A stretch of DNA of 64,000 nt from Polyodon spathula (GCF_017654505.1 NC_054535.1:47315848-47379847); one strand, 5' to 3'; positions 46,318-60,995 are shown, counted from the stretch's first letter. Notes: generated by a model from the sequence alone, not told the origin. Translations and numbers: made by a program.

Positions 46318-49300
46318 TTTTACTCAACATTAAGAACACAGCCGAATTACCTTTTATTCCCTGATCTTCAGAATGCAGTAAAAAAAAGGTAAAGTATATA
46401 GTCTACCTCAATTGTGTTTTTTTTGTTTTGTTTTGTTTGTTTTTTTTATCAGTAAACTTCACTGTGTTGTGGTCCAACAATGTAGTTTTTAATATTATGC
46501 CTCACATTATTATACAACATGAAACAAAGAGCCAAGTACTTTAATGAATTGGCATCTCAGCCTATAGAATTGAATGAAAAGGCAAGGTCTTGATGCAAAC
46601 CATACAGTTCTAAGACAACTGTTTCACCATTCAACTAAAGAGCAATCTCTGTAGTCGAGATGTAAGTACATGTTGATGCCGGCATTATTAACTCATCAGC
46701 CCCTGGCAGAATATCCATTACATAGTGTACAAAACTGAAATAAAATCTGCATTACAGAATTTCTCATTACAAAATATTTCCTAAAAATGTACTGAAAAAT
46801 AAATAGGACTCCCAAAGATCACCATTCTCTTATGTTGCAATATACTGTAAAGCCGCAAATATTTGTGATCCCTTTATTATGCGTTCTTCATGTATGAAAA
46901 AAAAATTTCCCTTAGCAATACATACTTCATATATTGCAACCGGCTGCCAACATTTCTGTAGCAAAATAGGTTTTGTGGGTGTGATTCACCAAATATTTTG
47001 ATCACAGTATTTTATTGAGCTGAGCTGACAGCTACTACTTATTAGAATGAGTAATTTCATTTTTTCAGATACACACTGAGGTGAATTGCAGCTGTGACTG
47101 ATAAGCAAAATGCTTGCCACATTGGAGGTTGGTTAAGAAGGATTAGCAGTGTATTGATTCTTGACCTTGTGCACAGGGGTTGGGTTTTAGAGAACATGCT
47201 CTTTGGTAATTGCAACTCTTTTTTCTCATAAGGCTAAACAGAAGGTGTCAGTCAGCCTTGTATTAAATGCTGGGACAGGGCTGTGCATCCTGGTATTTAG
47301 TCAGTGCACCTGTCTTGGACAATTGATTGCCTTTCCACCCTTGTTACTCAGGCATTATGCTGTAGCTTTAACATTTCCTCTCCTCAGGGGATCTCACAAA
47401 TGTAGTTTTCAATGCAGGCTGTCCTGCTGGCAATAGACAATCTCCTTTTCATATCAGGTTCCTTCCAGGGACCTTGTTAAAGTTTCACCATAACAGCTGA
47501 TTTAATTGTGGTATTGAGGTACTTGGGTTTATTGATTTAACCATCAGCTTTTAATTTATTACAAGTTTATGTGGTACATTTAATACAATATCATTTTAAA
47601 TATGGATTTGATTCCAGTTCCAATGGCTTCTAGTTGGAAATGCAACACTTGTGTTATCAGTTGTTAGCAGACAAAATATATGTGCAAGTGTGCTTTTAAA
47701 ATTATTTGAATTTCCAAACCATTTCTGTAATCCAAAGGGAATTTAGTAAATTACTGTATTCATGGTTTAATCTAATAATCAGTTGACAAGCCTAATGTTC
47801 AGGGTGATCTTAGAAAATAGATAAAATGATTAGTATATACAACTTATGCAACTGCTATTACAAATAATGTGTGTTTGCCCACAGTATACAGTAGAGGCAG
47901 TATGACCACCACCAACATTACATAAGGGATATGCTTGCCTATTTGTAGGTATTTTCTGAGCTCTCTATACCAGAGCTGCCGATAGGCCCCTTCCTGGGAT
48001 GACGCCCTCGGTCCTGGCTACCGAGGGGTTAAAACCATCATACTGAGGAAGCCATTTCTCTTTTTGCATCGAACCCGTGAGGGCGACCGATGCGACCTCG
48101 CGGTTGGTGGTGGTCTTCTCTTTCAGGGAACGAGGGTTACGGTAAGTAACCTAACGTTCCCTTTCAATTTTGAAGACGACTACCAACAATATTAATTATG
48201 GGATAATGTATACCAGAGCCGTCACAAGGATGAAGGAATGGCAGCATACGAGGGACGCATCAGAACCGTATAACCGAACGTTAGCAGTGCAAGCGTGCAG
48301 CCTCAAGGACCCTCGTGCCTATTGAAGGTAAAGAAGGATCTATCACATTCAAGTGGTAGAACCTGGAGAATGTATGTGGTGTAGCCCAGCTAGCTGATGT
48401 ACATATATATATCGGACAGCGAGGACCCTCAGAAGTGGGCCAAAGAAGTAGCCAACCCTCTAGTAGAGTGCGCAGCTACTCTCCCAGGTGGGGGTAAGCC
48501 AGCACTGTTATACAGACTGTGTCCGTAATCCAATGTGACAGTTGCTGCTTTGAGAGGGGCTGTCCTAGGGGCCATATACCATGACAGACAAAGAGCTGGT
48601 CAGTATGATGCAGCGCTCTTGTCCTATCCACGTAACACCTCAATGCCCGCACCAGGCAGAGGAAATTCAATTTCTTATCATCCTCCGAAGCAAACGGAGG
48701 TGGATGCAAAGACTCCAATTCCACAGATTGATTCATGTGAAGGTTGTAATCACCTAGGGGAGGAAAGCAGTGTTTGTATGCAGTGAAACCCTGCTGCCAT
48801 TGACCCAAATACACATACATGAGCTATACACCGGCATTCCCTGCAACTCACTGACCTGCTTAGCAGAGGTGATAGCCAAGAGGAAGGCTGTCTTCATAGA
48901 CAGATACTTTAACTCTACGGAGTGTATAGGCTCAAACAGGGGCCTTCATAAGAGCCTCCAGTACAACATTAAGGCTCCACTCCTAGCAGGGCATAACCGC
49001 TAAGCGCCCTTGAGAAACCGGGTTGCCAAAAAATCAGCTCCCGGAGATACTGAATCTTTGGGGGCATGGCACACAGAGATAGCCACTAAATACACTTTCA
49101 ATGTGGAAGGTGACCTACCAGCATCAAGCAGTTTGTGCAGAAATTTCATGCAAGAAAGTTTGTGCAAGATAACCGGCATTGGGCAAGAAACTGGGTCATA
49201 ACTTCTAGTCAGATAACAATTTTAGAAATACTTATAGGCGCACAGTGACCTAGTGGAGTCTGCCCTAGCGCTCTGCAGAGTATGTACAACCGCGTCTGAT

Positions 49301-52300
49301 AGCCCTAGGGCTGTCCAGCAATCCTGTTCAGGGGCCAGACCCCTAATTGGAACCTGCAACGTTCCAGATGCCAGAGAGTGCCTCTCGCCTGACTGAGGAG
49401 ATCCAGGCGAAGCGGGATCACCCAGGGCTGGCCTTCTATGAACTGGCATAGGGTTGAGAAGCAGATTTAGCTGGGCCATCGAGGGGCCTCTAGGAGAACT
49501 GTCACTTTCTCTAACTGGACCATCTCCAAGAAGGCTGGGAGCAATGGGAGCATCCTGGGCTAGTCCTGGGCTAGGGTGTCAACGCTGAGTGGACTGCCGA
49601 AGTGGTGGAGGGAGTGGTGGTGCCGTCTCCACCGAGGTGAAGAGATCGACATGCACCTTCCCAAACCATTCCCAAATGCACTCCACCACCTGCAGGTGGA
49701 GTTGCCACTCTGACGGATGTGCACCCTCTCTCGACAGGAGGTCCGCTGCCCAATTCACCACTCAGGGAAGATGCATCGCCAGTAGTGACAGCAGGTTCTG
49801 TTGTGCCCAAATCAGAAGCCAGAAGGTGATGCAGTGTAACCCCGGGGACCATAGGCTGCCTTGGTGGTTGACATACGCCACCACTGATGTGCAGTTCGTT
49901 TGGACCAGCACATGTTTTCCGTGCAACACTGGAAAGAAGTGCTGGAAAGCCAGGAAAACAGCCTGCAGCTGTAGCATATTTATATGCAGGGCTGTCCAAT
50001 GGCCCGACCAGGTGCCGCTGACTCCCCTGCCTTCCCAGACCGCCCCCCAACCCAAGTTGGAGGCGACTGTCACCACCACTTGGCAAGTTAGCACCATTCC
50101 ACCCATACACCCCCGCACAGTTGAGAGGGCTTCCTCCACCATTGTAAGGCCGCAGAGCATGTGTGAGACACTGTCAGCCGACGGTGTCTGTCGTGCTTGG
50201 GGTGTAAGCGGAACGCATTGAGTCACGCTTGGAGCTGGCGCATGCGTAATAGACCCAGCTCAACACAGCTGTGGCTACCAGACCCAACAGTTTTTGGAAC
50301 CGCACCAAGGGGACCTTTGATCCCTGTTGATAGCCAGCAATCCCTTCAGGGACCAGACCCATAATTGGAACTTGCAAGGTTCCGGATGCCAGAGAGTCCC
50401 TCTCTTCTGACTGAGGCGATCCAGGCAACCCTGAGTAGCTGCTAGTTTGTCATCTGACAGGTATGCGTGCATCATACTGGAGTCCAGCTGGAGCCCCAAG
50501 TACGTTGTGCACTGCATCGGTATAAGCAGACTCTTTGCATTGTTGATGGTTACGCCCAGCCTCGCCAAATGCTGCGACACATTGCTGTGTGGACCACTGC
50601 TCCTTCTCACGAATAAGCACAAATCAGCCAGTCATCGAAATAGTTTAGTGCTGCAACCACAAGGGGGCCAATAGCGTCAACACACTTTGAAAATGTACAA
50701 GAAGCCAGGGAGAGGCCGAACGGCAACACAGAGAACTTGAAAACACTTCCATGAAAGGCGAAGTGAAGGTACCTCCTGTGCTCAGAACAAATGGGAATGT
50801 GTCCCGGTGTTGAACCAGTCACGAACTTGTTGAGGAATCTTAGATCTAAGATGGGGAGAAAGCTAGCGTCCTTCTTGGGTACTAGAAAATATCTCGAGTA
50901 GAACCCCACCTGCAGGAGGAGGGGTCTACGAGACGAATGGCTTGCTTACATAGCAAAGCGGCCACTTCCTCTTAGAGTACAGAGACTACTGCCTGCATCC
51001 AAAAAATGGACAGGCGGGCCACTGCCAGTGTTGTCCAAGGGAATCTGCAAAAAATTTGCAATGCTCCCCATTAATGCCGGCATGGAGCTGGGTAATGGCG
51101 GTAAACTAGTCTCTCAGGCAATCTTTGGCTAAGTTCCACCACAGTCGATGGTGCTGGCTCCTTGTCTTCCTCCACCTCTGAGTCTTCATCCCAGGAGGCC
51201 GCTAAAGAAAGCATGTCCTCAAATCACAGAAGTCCTCTCTGCCCATGGCCTCCATTTCGTGTTGGACGCCCAAGCATTGCATGCAGAGCTCTTTTTCACA
51301 ATACGCTCAGATACCAACACAGAGGATCATACCTGACCGTCTTGAAAGGCGGGACCGAGGGCGTCATCCCAGGAAGGGGCCTATTGGCAGCTCTGTTATA
51401 GAATGTTCAGAAAATACCTACCAATAGGCAGGCATATCCCATATCTAATGTTGTTGGTGGTCGTCTTTGAAGTGAAAGGGAACACCCTTTACTATTATGT
51501 AAATGATCATAAACCAAAAAAAAATATATTAACATGCATGTATGGTTTGTCTTGAATGTTTCTAGTAATTTAAGAATTATGCACTATATTTATAGGTGTT
51601 TCAAAGTATTTTACAGAAATTATTTATATATTTTTTAATTTACTGTTAAAATGACAGAATCCAGTGAAACATAAATAGAACCACCAATCACATGTTAAAT
51701 AAGCAATCAGTCTTATCAACCAACTGCATTTTCCTTCTTGGAACAAGATTCCTCAGGATTGCTAAGTGTTGTTTTGAAAAGCCTGTGCCCTTTCTTTATT
51801 TAGTTTCTATGACAACCATGTGCAGTCTATTTTTAAAGCAGAGTGTCTCTCTGGAATCAAAGGCATTATATTTCCCAGTGTGCCTAAATATTTAAACAAC
51901 TCTTTATCTGAAACTGTAACACCACCAACACTAAGGTTGTATGTCACATTAGATCATTTTTAGGGATACATGTTTTTTGATTACATATTTTTCTTTATTT
52001 TTCAGATAAATCGCAAATAGCAATTAGCAGGGTAAGGGTCAACCTTCTGGGAAAAAGGGTTTTGTAAGATTTGGCTTTGTACTTTACATTCCTTCAAAAT
52101 ATTTTAAGTAATGTGGGTTGCATAATCACTTCTTCAGCTTTCCTTTTTGTAACTTGAGAAGGATCAAAACACACATAATACTCCTATTTTAAACTGCATA
52201 TTGTATTACTAATAATTATTAGAACATTTAAATTCAGCTCTGAATATATAAAATAAAAGTACAACCACAGTATTATCATTTACTGTTATTGTTACTGCAG

Positions 52301-53921
52301 TGACTAATTTGAATTGCGTTTCTCTATGAATTTTCACAATCAAAAGCGTACTGTATCTTTATGGATTCAGAGCACTGTGAAATATTAATTGAGCACTTTT
52401 ATCTGTGTATGTCATGACCACAGTTTAAACCTAATCAATGCTGTGAGATAACAAAGCCAATAGATTTGCAGTGCTTACCATAGCAATGACTGCTGCTCCG
52501 GCTCCAGCAAGTGCAACAATAAACAAATGGAAGGTCAGGTCGAGCTGTGAAGAAGAAAAATCTGTCATAATAATCCACAGAACAAACAGCATGAGAAGGG
52601 TTAAAATAAGTAAGCAAGCATATACAAGTGGTGAATTAGGCACTGTATACTATACATTTGATACAGTATGTTGTAAAGAACTGCTGGGTCCTCTAATAAA
52701 AGTGGGTGTGGTGATTGTGTCCCCTGGTACAGATGCTATACCAATATTACCCAAAATCTTAATTCAAAATTTTGTAAAAATGTTTTAATGGTGAATCTTA
52801 CTAAAGGCAAGTGTACTATGAGGACAAGTAGACATGAATATTATTTATTATAGTGTTTTGAAGTTTCAACCAGCATTTAGTCTATTGCACCAATGCACAA
52901 AAGTATTGTAGTTATTAACAAAAGCAAAGGGTTCGCAACTGTTCGTCACAGTAGGGTTGGTCTTTCTTTTTTAAATGCATTTCACTGCTCTGTTCCTAAA
53001 TCTGTGTCCACGTATGTCTAATGAACTGTAATTCACTGCCCCTTGAAAAAAAATGCATAGAAAGTTATCTAAAAGAAAGATAACACAGGCTTGAGTGTTT
53101 AATGTTGAGTCTCATTGAACAGTACCAAGACTGACCTCATTTGATTCACACATCTTGAAGAAATTTTCCGAACCTGTGCAGACCTTCTTTTCCTCTCCAA
53201 TAGTTACAATTCCTTAAACATAAACAAAAGGAAGTAAGTACAAAAATCCAAGTTTCAAATAGGTTCAGATATTTGCAACTAGATTTTCTGTTGTGAACAA
53301 AAACAAATCATCAAGGGGAGGAGGAATGGACAGCACTTTTACCTGTATTGAAACTTGACTGAAACAGCTCTGTTGTAACAGAACTTAATGTTTTATCTCC
53401 TGCTTTTCCCTTTCTTTTTTTTCACAGCCAACTTTGAAGCCAGCCTCTAAAAGTATTCTGACTGTTTATCTACCATGATCAAGCTCTTCAGCAATGTCAC
53501 CCATATGTACAGCGCTAATGCAAAATGGCTACACGAAAGCGAAAGAGAGTTGTGCTTACAGTGTATTTTAATTTTTTTGTAAACCTATGCATTTTGATAC
53601 TGTGTAAATTATCCAACACTAATGTGAGTGTATACAGCACTGTGGCAGGGCAGGAGCACTGTGGCAGGGCAGGAGCCCTGCGCATGAAGAGGGTTTTTTG
53701 TGTAAATGTATATTGTAAATAGTGTGTATTTATTGTAATTAATTAAGTACCTGACACTCCTGGGAGAGCCTGCCTACTGTGAGTGATTCCCAAGTGGGGA
53801 ATCTAATCAGCAGGTCGGTTTGTTCGGGGCATCAAGTATAAAATGGTTGAATTTATCACCTCAGGGCTGCTGCAAAACTAAGCCAACTAGGCTAAAGAAG
53901 CTGAAATTCACCAACGCATGT

Positions 53922-53952
<31 letters not shown>

Positions 53953-56900
53953 AGGGAGAGCGTGAGAGAGAACCAGGGTTGGATACCGAAGTGTGAGTAA
54001 GCAAGTCGGAACCGACGACAGCCGGGCAAGCAGCCGGAGTTTGTTTATTATTGAACAAAGATTAGTTCAGAGATTGTAGATCCTACCAAAGTTTTCCAAC
54101 ACTATATTGTATGTACTACATGCACTGCCATTACTGGTAGTGTCAGGTGAGCTGTTCAGTGTGTTGATATGTAAATAAGTCCTGTTTGCTTGCAGGGCGT
54201 ATCAACTTCAACCTCGTCTCAATCTCCTGCCTGTCACTCTGCAGCGAATGCGCGCACCCACACAGCAGATGGCTACTCTGTCACAATCATTAATACCCTG
54301 TATCTTTCTAAACAAGGGATTTAGGGGAGCTCCCTAATAAACGGTGAATCTGAAAACAATAATTGTGTGAGTACAGTCATTATTACAGCTGTGTATAATG
54401 GTATTTAAAACAGGATTAATTTATCTGACTTTTTACATATATGCCCTTGCTCTGGTCCCATCACAGTCGGATACATGACAGACTACTATAGTGTAAATAT
54501 TTAGTGAGGTTTTGGACAGGAAGGGATAAAAATCATAAAAAGAACATGTGATAAAGTGGTCAAGCTAAATAAGATGGTTGATTGCCAATTTAGCCTGGCC
54601 AGTGTAGTAAGGACGATCAGGAAGACAGCTCCTCAGTTCAATCTGGAACTCAAGGAAATCAGTTCTCTGTTCTGGTCATTGTGATGACTAACTGATTGGG
54701 GGTTAGTTAAAACTCTTCACCTTGCCTTAAACAGCCACTTCTTTGATTTATGGTTTTGTTTTTATTTGTTTATTTACTTGAATACAATAATTTGTCTATT
54801 TAGCAGATGCCTTTATCCAAGGTTACTTACAGAGACTAGGGTGTGTTAACTATGCATCAGCTGCAGCGTCACTTACAAGAACATCTCACCCAAAAGACGG
54901 AGCACGAGGAAGTTAACTGACTTGCTCAGGATCACAGTGAGTCAGTAGCTGAACTGGGATTTGAACCAGAGACTTCATGGTTACAAGCCCTTTTCTACAA
55001 CCACTTGACCACAATTGTACAACCCTGTTTTAAAAATAAATGTTTTATATAAATGTACAAAGATCAGAGATATCAGACTGGCAAACAGGTTTATTTTTTT
55101 ATTATATGATACCGTCTATTAAATTTGACCTAGAGAATGCAACAAGTATCTCAAAGAATTATCATCGAGAAACCAAAGAATCGCATTAACATAATACATC
55201 AGTTGGCATCTCACATAGTGCATGAGACATTAGCAGTTGAATTTGGAGCGGTGGCAGAATCACATTTACTGTATAGGGATGCTTAATAATGTTTCTGCCT
55301 AGTTCATGATGTCTCACATTTTTTATTTATACCGAAGCATACACTTTATACAACATTTTAATTCGATCTAGACCTATTTATTAGGAAAAAAAGGCAAACT
55401 TGTAATAACTACTTAGCTTTTCTCAGCCAATGCAAATGCTATCTGTACTAAATAGTGTACTCCTCGTCTGTGTCAACCAGTGCTGGCGTTGGATACACAG
55501 TTTGAAATCACAGAATATTTTCTGTTGACATTAACTAACTGGGAAGGGAATTTCTGACTCATCGCCTTATGATGCACTATGTATTTACATACCAAACTGA
55601 CGGAGATCCAAGCACAGGTTGACATCTTCAACAACAGTGGTATTCTGGCAGATTGTCCAGATATTGAAGTACATGAAGACTGGTAGAGAGGTGAAAGCTG
55701 TGACACCAAGCCAGGCCAGCATAAAGATGTAGGTCAGCATGATGAACTGTAATTAGCAATAAAAAAGACACAGGTAGGTGTTTATAAACAAACATAGAAA
55801 GTGTAAGCACCTAACTAATACACTACAGACTTTACATAGACTTTCCTTGAATTAGGGCTGGTGCACACAGCAATTCATGCACGAGTACATGTATTAATAA
55901 ACTGTTGCTTCTAATAGATTATGTCTCTTACTACTACTAACAGTGGCAGTTGTCACAGCAGTCATAGCAGTGGCTGTGAATTATCTAATAGGTAAAGCCG
56001 GCCACAGAGGTTCAAAATAGGGAGTGCATTTTTGTGTTTGAAAATACTTTTTTCTTTTTTTCTTGTTCACTAAAATGTCAAATTCAGTGGTCATAAAATG
56101 TCTGCTTACCCCTACCTGTGTTACTCTGCACGCTATTTTGTTGTTGTTTTTGTTATCAATTTCTGTATGAGTCTGCTTTTTACAATTCTCAAAATAAATT
56201 TATTTTCAAGCTCCTTTATGGGTATCACTGCCAAGATTTCTATGACTATATCCTGAGAGGTTTGTTGCCAATAACCAAGTAGGGAATTTTGAGGCTTGTG
56301 CTTCTAAATGTCAACAACTCCTTTCAGGAACCAGACTAAGGGTCATATTCTCATTGCATAAAATTATTGACAGAAAGCAGAAAAGTACATCCTATACAAA
56401 TGATTGTGCACATATCTACTGTAATATATTTATATTTTCGAAAAATTAACTGTTGCTTAGTAAAAAAAAGAACAAAAACTTAAGCTATCCTGGGGCTTAA
56501 TGTCATATATGGTGTAGTGTTTCTATATAAAGTTGTTCACACTACTTGATTGTATTGTCTTCTAAGTGAAACATGGCCAACTGATGAAACAGATTTTGAA
56601 ACCAGTCCATCTTTTCGCATGTTATCTCTGGGTAATATTCATTCATGTTGCTTCTCAAGGCAACAAGGTATGTAAGTATTTGTTTCTTAACATCTGCATT
56701 TTTGTTTTAAATGTTATTTGCTGACGCATTTAGGCCACAATGTTAATGTTGCTTGGAATGCTTTTATTTTGTCCATGTAAATTAGAACAGATGTATTCTT
56801 CCCTTGCAGCGACAAATTCAACTAATTTAAGATGCAGAAAATATCAGCTAGGTAAGCTAATTGAGACAACCACAACGAATTTTCCATGTCAGGAGCATAA

Positions 56901-59900
56901 TTAGATTTTTGCTCATCCAAGAATATCTTAACTTCTGTGTGAAGACTGTACAGCTGAGTAAGAATCTTTCTGTGTGACAGCCAGCACACTTCTGAGTGGT
57001 ACAGAAGGCCACAATACTCTGACCCCATTTCCTCAAAGAGTAAGCGGAACAAGTGAGTGTGATGAGTTCCGGATTTAATGAAGTTTATTATTTTTACAGC
57101 AGTGTTCAATACTTTGTGTAGATTTGGTTCCATTGTTTTTTAAACCAGTGCTTGGCGGTAAATGAAGCATTGCGCTGCAATGGCTTTTGGAGCAACTGCC
57201 TGCATTTGTGCTGTGACACCCTATATTTTTCTGTCATCGATGCAGCTCCGTCAGTGCACACTTCCACACACTTGTCCCAATCAAGTGATTTAGGTTTTAT
57301 ATATTTGCCAAGCAAGTTGAATAGTCTTCTCCTTTTGTCGTTCCTTCGAGTTCTTCACAAAACCAAAAACCCTCAACTATATCTTCAGCACAACAATAAC
57401 ACACAATAACCATTAACTGCATGGAATTAGCAACATCTGTGCTTTCGTCCAGCTTCAACGCAAACATTTTTAGATACTCTAAGCCTATCACTCTGTTTTT
57501 TCCTTACGTCATGAGACATATCTTCAATTCTTTACTGAACTGTATTATCAGAAAGAATAATCTTTTTTTTTAATTCCGCTGCAGTCTTCTGGTTGAACAT
57601 TGTCTTGAATATATCTATGCATGTTGGAAAAACAAACTTTTCTGCTGTATTGTGCAGATTCTTCAGCTTCGTAAACAGATGTCTCTGAAGCGCTGATGGC
57701 ATCATACTTTCTTCTGCCAGAACTTCATAACAAATGATGCACTGTGGAACACTGTAATCACCCAAATCTTTCTTCATAAAGCCATCCTTTGTGTATCTCA
57801 TCGAATTTTCTCAAGACCGGCCTCTTTTTTTTTTTTTACCTGTAGCTATCGCTTTTTAAAGCCTCCAGCAGTTGAGATTCTGAATCACTTACATCACTCT
57901 GACATGAAGTTGTTGGAGGTTTCAGTCATTTCACAAACCTCCTATACTGAATTTTGTTAAATTTAAAATTGCTGTATTACTGGCCGATAGTAAACAGTCA
58001 GTGTGCACAATTAACGTTACTGGGGCTGATTGTGTTAACGAGATCAAAAAATGGGATAGGGTCCGGGCTCACTGGAGCCGGATCATGAGAAGGCGTTTCA
58101 CTACGCGGATCTGGATCAGGTTCCACTGATCTTCAATCTTGATCCGATCCTGGAGCTGCACCCACTGTAACTAGGGAAACTGATCAATGAGAAGCAAACA
58201 TGTGTGGTGCACAGTTTAACCCTTAGCGGTCCATTTATTCAGCGCTTGTCAGGCATGTCAGCTCCAATTTATTTTCACAAGCGCTGTTTATTTTACACAC
58301 GCTGTTTAAAATATTTTTTTTCAGAGTAAAACAGGTTTAAATAGGTAGTCATTTTGTCATGGAAATCTCTTTATTTGTTTATTTTCAGTTTTTTCTAGTG
58401 CTGGCCAAAAAATAGAAAGTTAAAACATATGAAGTCGAATCTTTCTTTAGAACTGGTTACATATTTTGGCAAATACATATTTGGCTCATTTAACAATATG
58501 TGTTATAGTTGTACCAAAGTGGGGGTTTTTTTGGGGAGAAAATGAATATTAGAATAAGCCTAATCTGCAACAGGACATTATGCAAATATATACTGTCTGT
58601 GCATACAAAATAGAATGGCTATCCTATTTCAGTTTACTATATATTATTTGAAGCACAACTAAAGGATTGCAGCATGCTATAATGCAGTAAACCTGAAGAG
58701 ACTTTTGCCGATCGAAAAATACACTCTTGTCTTTCAGTCTATGAATAAGCCATTGGAGTTGATGTTCCTCCATTCAAAAACGTTCAATCAAGCTCTGATC
58801 CGACTGATCCTGCTTGGAAGTAGGATCAGATTCAGCACTTATCCTTTTAGTAAAACCCAATATGTCACATGAGCAAGATTGGAGCCTGGTTCCAGGATCA
58901 GATGCCTGTAGTACAATCAGCCCCATGGGGATTGATCAGACAGTGCATGACAGTACTGTGCAATGTTGAATCATTGTGCAAGCTCCTCCCCATTACTCGA
59001 GGTAAGCAAACCAATGCAGGGTCTAGCATTGCCAAAATATTTAATGATATACTATCTTCCTCTTGAATCATTGTCTGAGTATTCAAATACATTTTCTTTT
59101 TTCCTAATCCGACTAGTCAAACATTCTGGAGACCGTCTCCTGAGCATGGCTTGTGACCACTGGTGGGTCCCTACCCACAGGTTGAAAACCCCTGCTTTAA
59201 TTCTACTGTGTATAAGAGATGGGCAGAGACCACTGCAGCTGCTTCGGCTCATATTGTCATAATTCATTTCTATTCTTCTAGCAGTATCTGTAAGACTCTA
59301 GCATACTTTTTTTTTTTTTTTGCTGGTTGGGCAGATGCCGTTATTATTGCCCTTTTTGTCCCTTAACATAACACCAAATGTTCCTTTGTAATCAGGCTCA
59401 TTTTACATATTGTTTTTAAGTGTGTCAAACACGGTTAAACTGATTTGATAACTGTTTAGTTAAATCCCTCGCGTTTGCGGTCAAAATAACTATCATATTT
59501 GCACTTACAAATTAGTCTCAACAGCTGAAAAATAATCTAAGTGAAATGTAAATAGCAGTTTGAGCCCTGTAATTTATGGCGCAAAACTACAAGTCTAAAA
59601 CTCATCTTTTCGACCAAAATATGTGTTAATCTATAACAAGGGAAAATATAGAGTCTGTAATTTATATTTTTGTAACATGTGAGAATCCTGAACAATTAGA
59701 AAGCTGACATTGGTCTGGATTTGTTCGGTTTGGTCATTTCGTATCACTTTTATATCTCCATACAATTCATATTCAGTAGAAACTAATTGTATTATTCTAA
59801 CATGTAATACACAGAGCAGAGTTAATATAATATAAAATGTTATTAAGTTATGCAAAAAATACAAAACAAATACAGCATTGGGGTGAAATTGATTTTTTTT

Positions 59901-60995
59901 CATTAAACAACCTTTAAGAAGGTGTTAATATGGTGTTTAAAAAAAAAAAAAATCAAGTTATTCCATTATCTGTCACATTAAATTGGTAAAAATAGATTAG
60001 CCTGTATTCATTATCACATTATTCAAACACGCTGCGTCTACATATTGCACTTACCCAGCCGCTAACACATCTGCCACATGTGGTAATTTTGAAGTCTCCA
60101 TAGAGATCTTTAATGGCACCTGTTGTGAAGAATCCCTCCACCATCAGCAGAATCCCATAAACAAAGAAAGCTGCTGCCACACCATAGATGATATACTTGA
60201 AGATATCAATCCTACAGAATAAGAATTCAGTGATATTAATATGGTAAAAATATAAAGCAGTCACAATGCCAGCAAGGTGAGTCAGCTGACTGTATTGCTC
60301 GTTCACGCCATCCAACATGGGCAGCCCGATTACATCTCTAAAATCATATACAATGCTGTATAATTTAAAAATTTTTGTGGTCTGTATTATGTATTTAGTT
60401 CTATTTTTTTTTCTCTAATATATACTATTGAAACCAAAAAAAAAAAAAAAAGAAAAAGAGATCAGTCATACACAAATGCATGTGTGATATATAGATCACA
60501 GTAGGGGATACCCCCTCCCCCCACCTTACAAAACAGAAAGGAATAATTCATCAAAGCAGTGGCACCTTCTTATTTTATTAAATGTCACACAGCTGAGTTA
60601 GCATACATACTGATCACCCACAAGCGAGTTACAACTGAGGTCAAGGTCAATGTGAAAGGAAAAACGTAAAAAACAAGCAATGCTGTTATCACACCTTATA
60701 ACATGCCTTATAAACCATTACCATGCTTTATAAAACTAAATAACAATCAACTAAAGAAAATATAGATTTTTTAAAAACATACTGTATGTTTGCTTGTTCA
60801 TTTTTCTAGTATTCTATGTTTGATACATTGTGTGTAGCAACATTTTTTGTTTTACTTGGTACTGCAGAATTAAAGACATTTCTAAAAAGAGATTACAATA
60901 TTACTTAGGGTTCTCAGAATGAAAATTAAACTGCACTCTTTTTTCCTCTTGTGAATCTAGATGACTATATTATTGGAAAGGGTTGCTTACCTAGG

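Larger units (their letters stand above)
47903..51464 (-). mobile_element. DIRS-like tyrosine-recombinase retrotransposon in gpm6a intron 6
   Basis: Inverted terminal repeats of about 110 bp bound the element: 47903-48013 on the left and 51353-51464 on the right, both containing GGGATATGC.TGCCTAT and GGCCCCTTCCTGGGATGACG followed by CCCTCGGTC. Between them on the minus strand lie a weak gag-like region (about 51330-50940), reverse transcriptase, RNase H and a tyrosine recombinase, in that order. This order with inverted rather than long direct repeats defines DIRS elements, which insert by recombination without target duplications. All three enzymes have stops, frameshifts and lost key residues, so the copy is inactive. 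It lies in the same orientation as gpm6a. Confidence 0.85.

Noticed and set aside
49589..50221. A 210-codon plus-strand open frame
   Set aside because: It is antisense to the DIRS RNase H region, whose minus-strand frame has the recognisable domain.
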